From NCBI RefSeq assembly GCF_001428805.1, contig NZ_LMIS01000001.1:3389908-3453907 (forward strand): 64,000 nt of DNA, given 5' to 3'. Positions within the stretch are counted from its first letter, which is position 1. Each line of letters begins with the position of its first letter. The notes under the pieces were generated by a model that was given only the letters and a program-made list of their open reading frames with translations, was not told where the DNA came from and did not search any database. The DNA is from Aeromicrobium sp. Root236 (lineage in GTDB: Bacteria; Actinomycetota; Actinomycetes; Propionibacteriales; Nocardioidaceae). Shown piece after piece: positions 43,108 to 51,145 of this stretch. A program made the position numbers and the translations under genes.

Positions 43108-43473
43108 ATGGCTGAAGACCCGCGACGCCCGTTCGACGTGTTCAGTGGCGCATGCCCGTCACGCGATGTGCTCGAGCACGTCACGAGCCGGTGGGGTTCC
43201 CTGACGCTGGCGGCGCTGAGCCCTGAGCCGGCGAGGTTCGGCGAGCTGCGCCGCTGCGTCGACGGCGTCAGCGACAAGATGCTGTCGCAGACCCTCAAGG
43301 CGTTGGAGGCCGACGGGCTCGTCGAGCGGCACGTGAAGTCCACGCTGCCGCCGCACGTCGACTACCGGCTGACGCCCAACGGCGAACAGGTCGCCGTGGC
43401 CGTCAAGGACCTGATCCTCGCGCTGTACGCCGTGATGCCCGACGTCATGCAGGCCAAGGCCACGTCGGCCTGA
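43108..43473 (+). CDS. HxlR-family redox regulator (QorR/HypR-like)
   Basis: A 121-residue winged helix protein. Cys16 (FSGACPSRDVLEHV) is the conserved N-terminal redox Cys of thiol-sensing HxlR regulators; the DNA-binding segment is FGELRRCVDGVSDKMLSQTL, and the wing LPPHVDYRLTPNGEQ. Oxidation of Cys16 by quinones or disulfide stress should release it from DNA. It diverges from qorB and has palindromes in the gap. Confidence 0.88.
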   Translation: MAEDPRRPFDVFSGACPSRDVLEHVTSRWGSLTLAALSPEPARFGELRRCVDGVSDKMLSQTLKALEADGLVERHVKSTLPPHVDYRLTPNGEQVAVAVKDLILALYAVMPDVMQAKATSA

Positions 43474-43511
43474 CGCACTACTCTCGGTGCACGACGTCGA
43501 GAGGACCAGCC

Positions 43512-44312
43512 ATGCCCAGGTTCGAGATCCGCGGAGCCCGCGCGCTCGTCACCGGCGCGACCGGCGGCATCGGTCAGGCGATCGCCCGGGCGCTGGCCGC
43601 CGAAGGTGCCGACCTCGTGCTCACGGGGCGCCGGCTCGAGGTGCTGGAGCCGCTGGCCGCCGAGCTCGGTGCCACCGCGATCGCAGCCGATCTCTCCGAC
43701 CTCGCCGAGGTCAGCCGACTCCTCGCGGAGGCAGGTGACGTCGACATCCTGGTCGCGAATGCCGCACTGCCCGGATCGGGTGACGTGCTCGAGTACTCGC
43801 ACGAGCAGATCCTCCGCAGCATCACCGTCAACCTGGAGGCGCCGATCCTGATGGCTCGCGACTCGGCCGAGGCCATGGTCGCCCGCGGGCGGGGACACAT
43901 CGTGATGATCGGGTCGGTGTCCGGCAAGATCGCCTCCGCGGACGCGGCGATGTACAACGCGACCAAGTTCGGGCTGCGCGGCTTCTCGCTCGGCTTCCGG
44001 CAGGACCTCGCGCGGCACGGGGTCGGCCTGTCCCTCGTCGAGCCCGGCTTCGTACGCGATGCCGGGATGTTCGTCGAGTCCGGCGGCACGCTGCCCAAGG
44101 GTCTGCGGACCGTCACGCCGGAGGCGGTCGCCCGCAAGGTCGTCAGGGCGATCCGGCACGACAGCGCCGAGGTCGTGGTGGCTCCGATCGAGCTGCGCGC
44201 TGGAGCCTCGTTCGGTGCCTCGTTCCCGACGATCTCCGCGACGCTGCAGAAGCTCGGCGGCGGCGAGAAGGTCTCCAAGTCGATGGTCGAGGGCCAGCGC
44301 GACAAGCGGTGA
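43512..44312 (+). CDS. Short-chain dehydrogenase/reductase
   Basis: A 266-residue SDR with VTGATGGIGQAIARALAAEG, VANAALPG for NNAG, IGSVSGKIASADAAMYNATK (Ser and YxxxK), then a C-terminal extension on fatty-acid-like substrates. GAGAGGACCAGCC precedes the ATG. It follows the HxlR gene by 38 bases and may be in one unit with it. Confidence 0.88.
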   Translation: MPRFEIRGARALVTGATGGIGQAIARALAAEGADLVLTGRRLEVLEPLAAELGATAIAADLSDLAEVSRLLAEAGDVDILVANAALPGSGDVLEYSHEQILRSITVNLEAPILMARDSAEAMVARGRGHIVMIGSVSGKIASADAAMYNATKFGLRGFSLGFRQDLARHGVGLSLVEPGFVRDAGMFVESGGTLPKGLRTVTPEAVARKVVRAIRHDSAEVVVAPIELRAGASFGASFPTISATLQKLGGGEKVSKSMVEGQRDKR

Positions 44313-44336
44313 CGGTGTGTCGGGCCCGTGCGCTAT

Positions 44337-44351
44337 GTTCCTATTAGGAAC
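44337..44351. promoter_or_regulatory. Perfect 15-bp palindrome GTTCCTATTAGGAAC
   Basis: Arms GTTCCTA and TAGGAAC around one T, 18 bases before the next start codon. TGACGG and TATGTT with an 18-bp spacer lie just upstream and would place the transcription start inside the palindrome. No adjacent regulator gene explains it. Confidence 0.6.
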
Positions 44352-44369
44352 ACTTTTCGAGGAGCCGAC

Positions 44370-44984
44370 ATGACCCGACCTGACCTTGCCCCCGCCGCGT
44401 GGGCCGTCGCCGACCTGCTGCACGACGTACGCGACGAGCACCTGGCTGGGCCGACGCCGTGCCCGGACTACACCGTCGCCGGGATGATCACGCACATCCA
44501 CGGCCTGGCGCAGGTCTTCACCGCGACCGCCCGCAAGGATCTCGGGCCGTTGACCGGCGGCCAGCCCCAGGCCAACCCGTTGCCCGAGGACTGGCGCGAG
44601 TCGACGCCGGAGTACCTCAACGCGCTCGGGCTGGCGTGGCGTGAGCCGGAGGCGTGGACGGGCACGACCGAGGCTGGAGGCGTCACCCTTCCCGGTGACG
44701 TCGCAGGGCTCGTCGCCCTCAACGAGGTCGTCGTGCACGGTTGGGACCTGGCGCGAGCCACCGGGCAGGACTTCGACCCGGGTGACGAGGCGAGCGCCGC
44801 GGTGCACGCGTTCCTGGCCGAGTCGCGAGCCGACGGTGCGCCCTCGCCGATCTTCGGACCCGTCGTCGCGGTGCCCGAGACCGCGCCGCTGCTGCACCGC
44901 GCCATCGGACTGTCTGGGCGCCACCCGCACTGGCCGGACGTGCCGGGTCAGACGACGCCGGCGGCGACTGCCGCCTCGCGATAG
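44370..44984 (+). CDS. TIGR03086-family (maleylpyruvate isomerase-like) protein
   Basis: A 204-residue DinB-superfamily protein. TPCPDYTVAGMITHIHGLAQ (residues ~29-48) and NEVVVHGWDLARATGQDF (~125-142) carry the three histidine positions of the metal site. The family includes mycothiol-dependent maleylpyruvate isomerase relatives, but most actinobacterial copies have no known substrate. GAGGAG precedes ATG 44370. Its 3' end overlaps the converging mug gene by 37 bases. Confidence 0.85.
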   Translation: MTRPDLAPAAWAVADLLHDVRDEHLAGPTPCPDYTVAGMITHIHGLAQVFTATARKDLGPLTGGQPQANPLPEDWRESTPEYLNALGLAWREPEAWTGTTEAGGVTLPGDVAGLVALNEVVVHGWDLARATGQDFDPGDEASAAVHAFLAESRADGAPSPIFGPVVAVPETAPLLHRAIGLSGRHPHWPDVPGQTTPAATAASR

Positions 44985-45499
44985 GCCGCGGCGAGCGACT
45001 CCACGGTCTCGTGCGCGTTCAGCCCGCTGGGGTTGGGCACGATCCACAACTGGGCGCTGCCGAGCGTCTCGTCCTGCCGGCCGGCCCGGGCCGCCTTGCG
45101 CCCGAACGCGATGCGGTACGACGTGATGCCCGCGATCGCCACCACGCGTGGCCGGTGCTCGTCCACGAACGCCTCGAGCCGTGATCGACCCGCCACGAGC
45201 TCCGCGGTGTCGAGCTCATTGGCGCGCGCCGATGCCCGCGCGACGATGTTGGTGATGCCGACGCCCCGGCTCACCAGGACGGGTCTGGCCGCCTCGGGCG
45301 TCATGACGTCGGCCGGGAGGATGCCGGCGAGCCGCAGCGCAGGGTAGAAGCGGTTGCCCGCCCGGGCGAAGTGCAGCCCGGTCGCCGCGCTCATCAGGCC
45401 CGGGTTGATGCCGACGAACAGCAGTCGGAGGCCGTCGCCGACCAGGTCCGGGATCGTGCGACCGGCGTACGAGAGCAATTCCTCGCGGGTGTAGCCCAT
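44948..45499 (-). CDS. mug: Mismatch-specific uracil-DNA glycosylase
   Basis: A 183-residue enzyme. GINPG (30-34) with the following MSAATGLHFARAGNRFYPAL and the NPSGLNAHE loop (~155) are those of MUG/TDG glycosylases, with the Asn of GINPG replacing the Asp of classical UDGs. It removes uracil or ethenocytosine opposite guanine, useful in GC-rich DNA where cytosine deamination is a main hazard. ATG 45499. It overlaps the previous gene's end by 37 bases. Confidence 0.9.
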   Translation of the reverse strand: MGYTREELLSYAGRTIPDLVGDGLRLLFVGINPGLMSAATGLHFARAGNRFYPALRLAGILPADVMTPEAARPVLVSRGVGITNIVARASARANELDTAELVAGRSRLEAFVDEHRPRVVAIAGITSYRIAFGRKAARAGRQDETLGSAQLWIVPNPSGLNAHETVESLAAAYREAAVAAGVV

Positions 45500-45519
45500 C
45501 GCGCGAAACTAGCAGGGGC

Positions 45520-45741
45520 TCACACGTCGTCGTCGAGACCGGGGACGACGCGGTCCGCGTCCGGGACGATGCCCTGGTCGTCGTCATCGGGCCATGCGCT
45601 CTCCGCCTGGGCGGCGCGGTCGCCGTCGGGCACCAGATCGGCGGCATCGCCCGGCTCGTCGGGCACGTCCGGGTTCGGCACCTCCGGGACGTCGCCGGGG
45701 ACGCCGAGGTCGGGGTCCGGTCCTGTGGGCGGGACGGTCAT
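45520..45741 (-). CDS. Small acidic proline-rich protein
   Basis: A 73-residue, highly acidic, disordered protein (PDPDLGVPGDVPEVPNPDVP and a DDDDQ cluster). CAGGAGGAGAC lies just before the ATG at 45741, a strong ribosome site, so expression is likely. No domain is known. It is divergent from another small acidic proline-rich gene at 45858. Confidence 0.6.
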   Translation of the reverse strand: MTVPPTGPDPDLGVPGDVPEVPNPDVPDEPGDAADLVPDGDRAAQAESAWPDDDDQGIVPDADRVVPGLDDDV

Positions 45742-45857
45742 GTCTCCTCCTGGGGTCGGTGACTCCCGAGGCGTACCCGCCGGTGTGCGGCGTATGCGCG
45801 GTGGCGCGTATGCGCAGGTGCCGAGGGGTACGCCGTGGGCGACGAGAGGAGCACCTC

Positions 45858-46019
45858 ATGACCACGATCCCCGACGATCCGGTCTCGACGCCTCCGGACG
45901 GTGAGCCGAGCCTCGACCCCGGAGCCCCGACTCCCGCAGAGCCCGACGGTGAACCCGGTCCGGGCTCGGAGCCGTTCACCCATCCGGTGTCGGACCCGGA
46001 GACCACCCCCCAGCGCTAG
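45858..46019 (+). CDS. Small acidic proline-rich protein
   Basis: A 53-residue protein of Pro, Glu, Asp and Gly (PPDGEPSLDPGAPTPAEPDG). AGAGGAGCACCTC precedes ATG 45858. Composition is like that of the divergent 73-residue neighbour, and both appear disordered. Function unknown. Confidence 0.55.
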   Translation: MTTIPDDPVSTPPDGEPSLDPGAPTPAEPDGEPGPGSEPFTHPVSDPETTPQR

Positions 46020-46049
46020 GCTTGGCGGACCAGCCCGAGAGGACCCGCG

Positions 46050-46205
46050 ATGCCCTACGTGATCGGTGCGCTCGCCATCGGCTTCCTCACCTTCCTGGTC
46101 GTCGGTGCGCTCACCGGCCGGGTCCGCATGTCGGCCTGCTGCACCGTCGCCGACCCGCGCCGTGACCTGCGCATGCGCGACGCGTACGAGACCTCAGGCG
46201 AGTGA
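46050..46205 (+). CDS. Small single-pass membrane protein with double cysteine
   Basis: A 51-residue protein: one hydrophobic helix (VIGALAIGFLTFLVVGALTG) then RMSACCTVADPRRDLRMRDAYE. GAGAGGACCCGCG precedes the ATG at 46050. The CC-ADPRRD tail appears conserved-looking and could bind metal. It overlaps the converging LysR end by 12 bases. Confidence 0.6.
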   Translation: MPYVIGALAIGFLTFLVVGALTGRVRMSACCTVADPRRDLRMRDAYETSGE

Positions 46206-47054
46206 CGTCAGCACGTCGAGCAGCGCAGCCGTCGGTGGCGGGTCGGGCGGCTCGCCGTACGTCGCCGCGTAGACGTGCCGCGGTGCGCCCGGCACCTCGT
46301 ACGCGTTGACGGCCGGGTTGCGGTGCCCTCGTAGGGCGAGCCCGGGGATCGTCGCGACTCCCATGCCGGACGCGACGAGCGCCTGGATCCCGACCATGTC
46401 GTCGGTGGTGAAGGCGACCTCTGGCTCGAAGCCCTCGCGATCGCACAGCTCCACCAGATGGGCCCGGCAGCGGACGCAGCCGGCGACCCAGCGGCCGTCC
46501 CGGTGCTGCGCGATGGTGTCGCGGTCGTCCGTCGTGAGGAGGAACGTCGGGTCGTCCACCAGATGGGTCAACCGGATGCCGGGGGGATCGGGCTCGGTCT
46601 CGTCGTAGCGGAACACGACGGCCACGTCGACCTCGCCGGCGCGCAGCATGGCCATGGCCTCGGGCGGGTGCGTGTCGACCAGGTCGAGCCGCAACCCGGG
46701 GTGTCTGGCGGCCAGCTCGGCGGACGCCTCCGGCATGAGGGCGACGAGCGCGGAGCCGAAGACCGCGACCCGGACCCGGCCGGCGCTCAGCCCGACGTGG
46801 GCCTCGAGCTCGGCCGACGCGGACTCCACGCGGCCCAGGATCTCGGTGGCCCGCTCGGCCAGGACGAGCCCGGCCTCGGTCAGCTTGATGCCGCGGCCGG
46901 CGCGCTGGAACAGCTGCGCTCCGGTCTCGGCCTCGAGCCGGGCGAGGTGGTGGCTGACCGACGGCTGCGAGTAGTGGAGCTCGGCGGCGGCCGCGGTGAC
47001 CGAGCCGTGCCGGGCGACGGCGGCCAGCACGCGGAGCCGGTTGAGGTCGAGCAT
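46194..47054 (-). CDS. LysR-family regulator
   Basis: A 286-residue regulator. HTH: LRVLAAVARHGSVTAAAAEL, HYSQPSVSHHLARLE (residues 8-42). The C-terminal domain is a type 2 periplasmic-binding fold that starts VRVAVFGSALVALMP. It diverges from a cysteine-dioxygenase-like gene, so it likely controls sulfur-amino-acid oxidation with a thiol-related effector. The ATG at 47054 is the first possible start. Confidence 0.9.
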   Translation of the reverse strand: MLDLNRLRVLAAVARHGSVTAAAAELHYSQPSVSHHLARLEAETGAQLFQRAGRGIKLTEAGLVLAERATEILGRVESASAELEAHVGLSAGRVRVAVFGSALVALMPEASAELAARHPGLRLDLVDTHPPEAMAMLRAGEVDVAVVFRYDETEPDPPGIRLTHLVDDPTFLLTTDDRDTIAQHRDGRWVAGCVRCRAHLVELCDREGFEPEVAFTTDDMVGIQALVASGMGVATIPGLALRGHRNPAVNAYEVPGAPRHVYAATYGEPPDPPPTAALLDVLTSLA

Positions 47055-47128
47055 TCATCAACTCTATCGATGTTTTTGCCATCAAACTGGCATTAGACGT
47101 GATGAATCAGCGGACGCATGCTGAAGTC

Positions 47129-47665
47129 ATGAACTCCACGACATCCCCGACACAGCAGGCCCGGGTGGGCCTGCCCGAGCTCCTGGACGGCATCCGGGCC
47201 CAGACCAGTCGCGGCCTCGATCCGCGGCGTACGGCGTTGGCGGTGGCCGACGTCCTGAGGGAGCACACCCCCGGCGTCGAGCTGCTCACGCCCGAGGAGC
47301 GCCTCGGCGCCCCGGACGAGCTCGTGAGCCACGTGCTCCACACCGAGTCGGCGTTCTCGGTCAAGGCCGTGGTGTGGCAGCCCGGACAGCTCACCGCGAT
47401 CCACGACCACCTGGCCTGGTGCGCGTTCGTGGTCCTGCAGGGGGTCGAGTACGAGACCCTCTACCGGGACCACGGCGACCACCTGACCGAGATCGGCCGG
47501 GCGGCGAACGGTGTCGGCGACGCCAGCGGATTCGCCCCGCCTGGCGACATCCACCGCGTGCACAACACCGGCGACGTCACGGCGATCTCCCTGCACGTCT
47601 ATGGCGCCGACCTGGGCGCCGAGGGTGCGAGCGTGCGGCGGGAGTACGACCTGCCGGTGAGCTGA
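47129..47665 (+). CDS. Cysteine dioxygenase-family cupin
   Basis: A 178-residue cupin. AIHDHLAWCAFVVLQGVEYE holds the HxH metal pair and DIHRVHN the third His, as in bacterial cysteine or 3-mercaptopropionate dioxygenases; the Fe(II) site adds O2 to the thiol to give sulfinate. ATG 47129 fits family length; starts at 47099/47102 would add nine or ten residues. It is divergent from a LysR gene. Confidence 0.85.
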   Translation: MNSTTSPTQQARVGLPELLDGIRAQTSRGLDPRRTALAVADVLREHTPGVELLTPEERLGAPDELVSHVLHTESAFSVKAVVWQPGQLTAIHDHLAWCAFVVLQGVEYETLYRDHGDHLTEIGRAANGVGDASGFAPPGDIHRVHNTGDVTAISLHVYGADLGAEGASVRREYDLPVS

Positions 47666-47749
47666 CCAGCCCGTACGCCCTGACAACCTGCACAGGATCT
47701 TCACGAGTCGACCCCGATTTCCGACCAACGGCGCTCCTACGCTGAGGGC

Positions 47750-48439
47750 ATGACCGCACCCCGTCGCATCCTCGTCGTCGAGGACGAGCCCATCATCAAC
47801 GGAGCGGTCACCGACCGGCTGGTCGCCGAGGGCTACGACGTCGTCCGCGCCTGGGACGGGCCTGGCGCCGTCGAGGCGTTCAGCACGCACGAGCCGGACC
47901 TGGTGGTGCTCGACGTCATGTTGCCGGGCTTCGACGGGCACGAGGTCTGCCGGCGCATCCAGGCCGTGCGACCCGTGCCGGTCCTGATGCTGACCGCTCG
48001 CGACGACGAGGCCGACATCCTCGTCGGGCTGGCGGTCGGCGCGGACGACTACGTCACCAAGCCGTTCAGGATGCGCGAGCTCGTGGCGCGGGTCGCGGCC
48101 CTGCTGCGCCGGGTCGACCGGGCGGCCGAGCTGGCCGGCCAGGGCATCGCCGACCTCGGTGACCTGTGCATCGACCCGGGTGCCCGGCGGGTGTGGACGG
48201 CCGACGACGAGGTGCACCTGACGCCGACCGAGTTCGACCTGCTGCTGTGCCTCGCGGCGAGCCCCGGTGTCGTCCTCACCCGCGAGCACCTGCTCGCCGA
48301 GGTCTGGGGCTGGTCCGACGCCTCGGGCACGCGTACGGTCGACAGCCACGTCAAGGCGCTGCGCGCCAAGATCGGCGCCGAGCGCGTGCGCACGGTCCAC
48401 GGCGTCGGCTACGCCCTCGAGCCCGGGGCCGACCGATGA
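47750..48439 (+). CDS. OmpR-family response regulator
   Basis: A 229-residue regulator. Receiver: Asp55 (LVVLDVMLPG) is the phosphorylation site and Lys104 (YVTKPF) the switch residue. The C-terminal winged helix includes LTPTEFDLLLCLA and VDSHVKALRAKIG, VHGVGYALE. ATG 47750; stop overlaps the kinase start (ATGA). It is one half of a two-component system with the next gene. Confidence 0.93.
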   Translation: MTAPRRILVVEDEPIINGAVTDRLVAEGYDVVRAWDGPGAVEAFSTHEPDLVVLDVMLPGFDGHEVCRRIQAVRPVPVLMLTARDDEADILVGLAVGADDYVTKPFRMRELVARVAALLRRVDRAAELAGQGIADLGDLCIDPGARRVWTADDEVHLTPTEFDLLLCLAASPGVVLTREHLLAEVWGWSDASGTRTVDSHVKALRAKIGAERVRTVHGVGYALEPGADR

Positions 48440-50988
48440 CCACCCGTCCGCTCGACCAGGTCCAGTCGGTCAAGGTCAAGCTCGGCTTGCTCGTCGCTGC
48501 GAGCGTCGCCGTGGCCTCGATCGTCGCGACGATCGGCTCGGCCGGTGGCGTGCCGATCTGGCTCAGCATCCCCGTCACGATCGCCCTCGCACTCGCCGTC
48601 ACCCAGCTGCTTGCCGTCGGGATGACGTCGCCGCTGCGCGAGATGACCGCCGCGGCCAAGCGCATGGCGACGGGGGACCACGCCGTGCGCGTGTCGGCGA
48701 CGTCCCGCGACGAGGTCGGCGAGCTGGCTCGTGCCTTCAACCGCATGGCCGATGAGCTGGCCGGCGTCGACCGGCAGCGCCGCGAGCTGGTGGCCAACGT
48801 CAGCCACGAGCTCCGCACGCCGCTGGCTGCGCTGTGCGCCCTGCTGGAGAACCTCGCCGACGGTGTCGCCGAGCCCGATCCGGAGACCCTGCGCGCCGCG
48901 CTCGACCAGGGCGAACGGATGACCGCCCTGGTCACCGACCTACTCGACCTGTCACGCGTCGACGCCGGCAAGGCGCCGCTGGAGCTGCAGGACGTCGAGG
49001 TGGCACCGCTGCTGGTGGCCGCCGTCACGGAGCTGCGGGTCAGCGACCGTGACGTGACCTTCGCCGTGCAGGTCAACCCGCCCGAGCTCGTGGTGCAGGG
49101 TGACCCCGCCCGCCTCCGGCAGCTCGTCGCCAACCTCCTGGACAACGCCTCGCGGCACAGCCCACCCGGCAGCACCGTGACGGTTCGCGCCGATGTCTTC
49201 GGCGACCACTGGCACCTGGTGGTCGCCGACCAGGGCCCGGGCGTCGCGCCGGTGCACCGCGAACGCGCCTTCGAACGCTTCGGGACGCTCTCGGAGGTCG
49301 ACGGAGGCGGCGGCACCGGCCTCGGCCTGGCGATCGCCCGCTGGGTCACCGACCTGCACGGCGGAACGATCGGCTTCGCGAACCCCGAGCCCGGGGAGTC
49401 GGGCGCACGCGTCCTGGCCGACCTCCCGCTCAACCCCACCCTCATGCGTACGAAGGAGAGCCCGATGACCGAGTCGACCGCTGCACCGATGGGCCCGCCG
49501 GCCTATCCCCATTACCCGCAACCGGCCCTGCCGTCGCTGACGGACAGCACGTTCGGCGACTTCTGGCCCGATGACGGCGTGCCGGGCAACGTGCGCGTTC
49601 TGCTCGGCGCGCTCGGCGTCGGCGTGCTCGCGGGAGCGATCATCCCGTTCCGTGACCACGGCCTCGGCGTGTTCCTCGTGCTCCTCGCCGCTGGTGCGCT
49701 GCTGCTCGGCACGAGCCGCAACCGGCGGGATCCGTTCACCCTGGCGTGCGCCGGGCTCTGTGGGCTGCTGTCGGTGGTCGTGCTGCTGCGGGACGCGGAG
49801 TGGATCGTCATGCTGTGCCTGCTCGCCGGCGCCGGCCTGTGCATCATCGGGCTGGTGCGGGGTCGCACCTTCCTGTCGTTCGTGCTCGCCGGGATCGCCT
49901 GGCCGCTCGCCGGACTGCGGGGCATGCCGTGGCTCGGCCGCACGCTTCGGCGCATCACGGGCATGGGCGGCGGCGCGGCTCTCGTGCGTACGGCCGTCCT
50001 CTCGGTCGTCGGCGTCACGGTGTTCGCCCTGCTGTTCGCCTCGGCGGACCCGCTGTTCGCCGAGTGGGTCGGCGCCGTCGTGCCCAACGTCGGTTCGGCC
50101 GAGTTCGCGCTGCGCGCCTTCGTCGCGTTCTTCGTCGGCGGGGTCGTGCTCGCCGGTGCGTACCTCGGCCTGAACCCCCCCGAGGTCAATCGTGCCGAGC
50201 GGGCGCCGCGTCCGGTCGCGCACCGGTTCGAGTGGCTCGCGCCGGTGCTGGTGGTCGACGCGGTGTTCGCGGTGTTCCTGATCGCGCAGGCTGCGGTCAT
50301 CTTCGGCGGCCACGACTACCTCAGGCGTACGACCGGGCTGACCTATGCCGAGTACGTGCACCAAGGATTCGGCCAGCTCACCGTCGCGACCGCCCTCACG
50401 CTGCTGGTCGTCTGGGCAGCGTCGCGCAAGGCGCCGCGCGAGACACCGGCCGACAGGGCGTGGATCCGCGGGTCGCTCGGCTTGCTGTGCGGCCTGACGC
50501 TGGTCGTCGTGGCGTCGGCGCTCCACCGGATGCACGTCTATCAGGACGCGTACGGGTTCACCGGCCTGCGGCTGCTCGTCGACGTGTTCGAGGGTTGGCT
50601 CGGCATCCTGGTGGTGGCGACCCTCGCCGGTGGCGTGGCGCTGCGGGCGGTGTGGCTGCCGCGCTTCGCCCTGTTCAGCGGGGTGGTGCTGCTGGTCGGC
50701 CTGGCCGCGATCAACCCCGATGCGTGGGTCGCGCGGCACAACATCGATCGCTACGAGACCAGCGGCAAGGTCGACTGGACGTACCTCCGATCGCTGTCCG
50801 ACGACGCGCTCCCCGTCCTGGCGACGCTGCCCCCGGACCTCGTCGAGTGCGCGGTCTCGCTGGACGGTCGTACGCACGACGACTGGCTCGAGTGGAACCT
50901 CGGCCGCTCGCGGGCCCGCTCCGCGATCGCCGACCATGCCGGGGAGTGGCAGCAGGATCCGGCCTGCCCCGGCCAGACCAACAACTGA
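48436..50988 (+). CDS. Histidine kinase fused in frame to a DUF4173-like membrane domain
   Basis: An 850-residue open frame. Residues 1-343: two helices (~14-36, 42-63), HAMP, His124 in VANVSHELRTPL, N box LLDNASRHSP and G2 GGGTGLGLAIARW, a complete HAMP-type kinase. Residues ~344-850 are a separate-looking protein with ten or more helices and the DUF4173 signature RMHVYQDAYGFTGLR. At the joint (MRTKESPM) a good ribosome site (AAGGAG, 49453-49458) stands before ATG 49465, so a second start may also produce the membrane protein alone. Whether the fusion is real or due to a lost stop codon cannot be told from this sequence. Confidence 0.85.
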   Translation: MTTRPLDQVQSVKVKLGLLVAASVAVASIVATIGSAGGVPIWLSIPVTIALALAVTQLLAVGMTSPLREMTAAAKRMATGDHAVRVSATSRDEVGELARAFNRMADELAGVDRQRRELVANVSHELRTPLAALCALLENLADGVAEPDPETLRAALDQGERMTALVTDLLDLSRVDAGKAPLELQDVEVAPLLVAAVTELRVSDRDVTFAVQVNPPELVVQGDPARLRQLVANLLDNASRHSPPGSTVTVRADVFGDHWHLVVADQGPGVAPVHRERAFERFGTLSEVDGGGGTGLGLAIARWVTDLHGGTIGFANPEPGESGARVLADLPLNPTLMRTKESPMTESTAAPMGPPAYPHYPQPALPSLTDSTFGDFWPDDGVPGNVRVLLGALGVGVLAGAIIPFRDHGLGVFLVLLAAGALLLGTSRNRRDPFTLACAGLCGLLSVVVLLRDAEWIVMLCLLAGAGLCIIGLVRGRTFLSFVLAGIAWPLAGLRGMPWLGRTLRRITGMGGGAALVRTAVLSVVGVTVFALLFASADPLFAEWVGAVVPNVGSAEFALRAFVAFFVGGVVLAGAYLGLNPPEVNRAERAPRPVAHRFEWLAPVLVVDAVFAVFLIAQAAVIFGGHDYLRRTTGLTYAEYVHQGFGQLTVATALTLLVVWAASRKAPRETPADRAWIRGSLGLLCGLTLVVVASALHRMHVYQDAYGFTGLRLLVDVFEGWLGILVVATLAGGVALRAVWLPRFALFSGVVLLVGLAAINPDAWVARHNIDRYETSGKVDWTYLRSLSDDALPVLATLPPDLVECAVSLDGRTHDDWLEWNLGRSRARSAIADHAGEWQQDPACPGQTNN
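49453..49467 (+). promoter_or_regulatory. Internal ribosome site and start within the kinase fusion
   Basis: AAGGAG (49453-49458), six bases, then ATG (49465) in frame with the whole open frame at residue 344. It is exactly the signal expected for a separate downstream gene, and would give a 507-residue DUF4173-like protein. Confidence 0.6.
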
Positions 50989-51145
50989 GACGGGGTGTGT
51001 GACAGCCGATAACCCTGAAAGGGCATGACGTATCGCCGATTGGCTGCTTTCATGGAGGTGGGAAGGAGCGCGGGCGGCACCCTGGCCAGCGACTGCCGGT
51101 CAAGGAAGCCCGTGATCTTTTCGGGGCGACCGAGCAGGGGACGGT

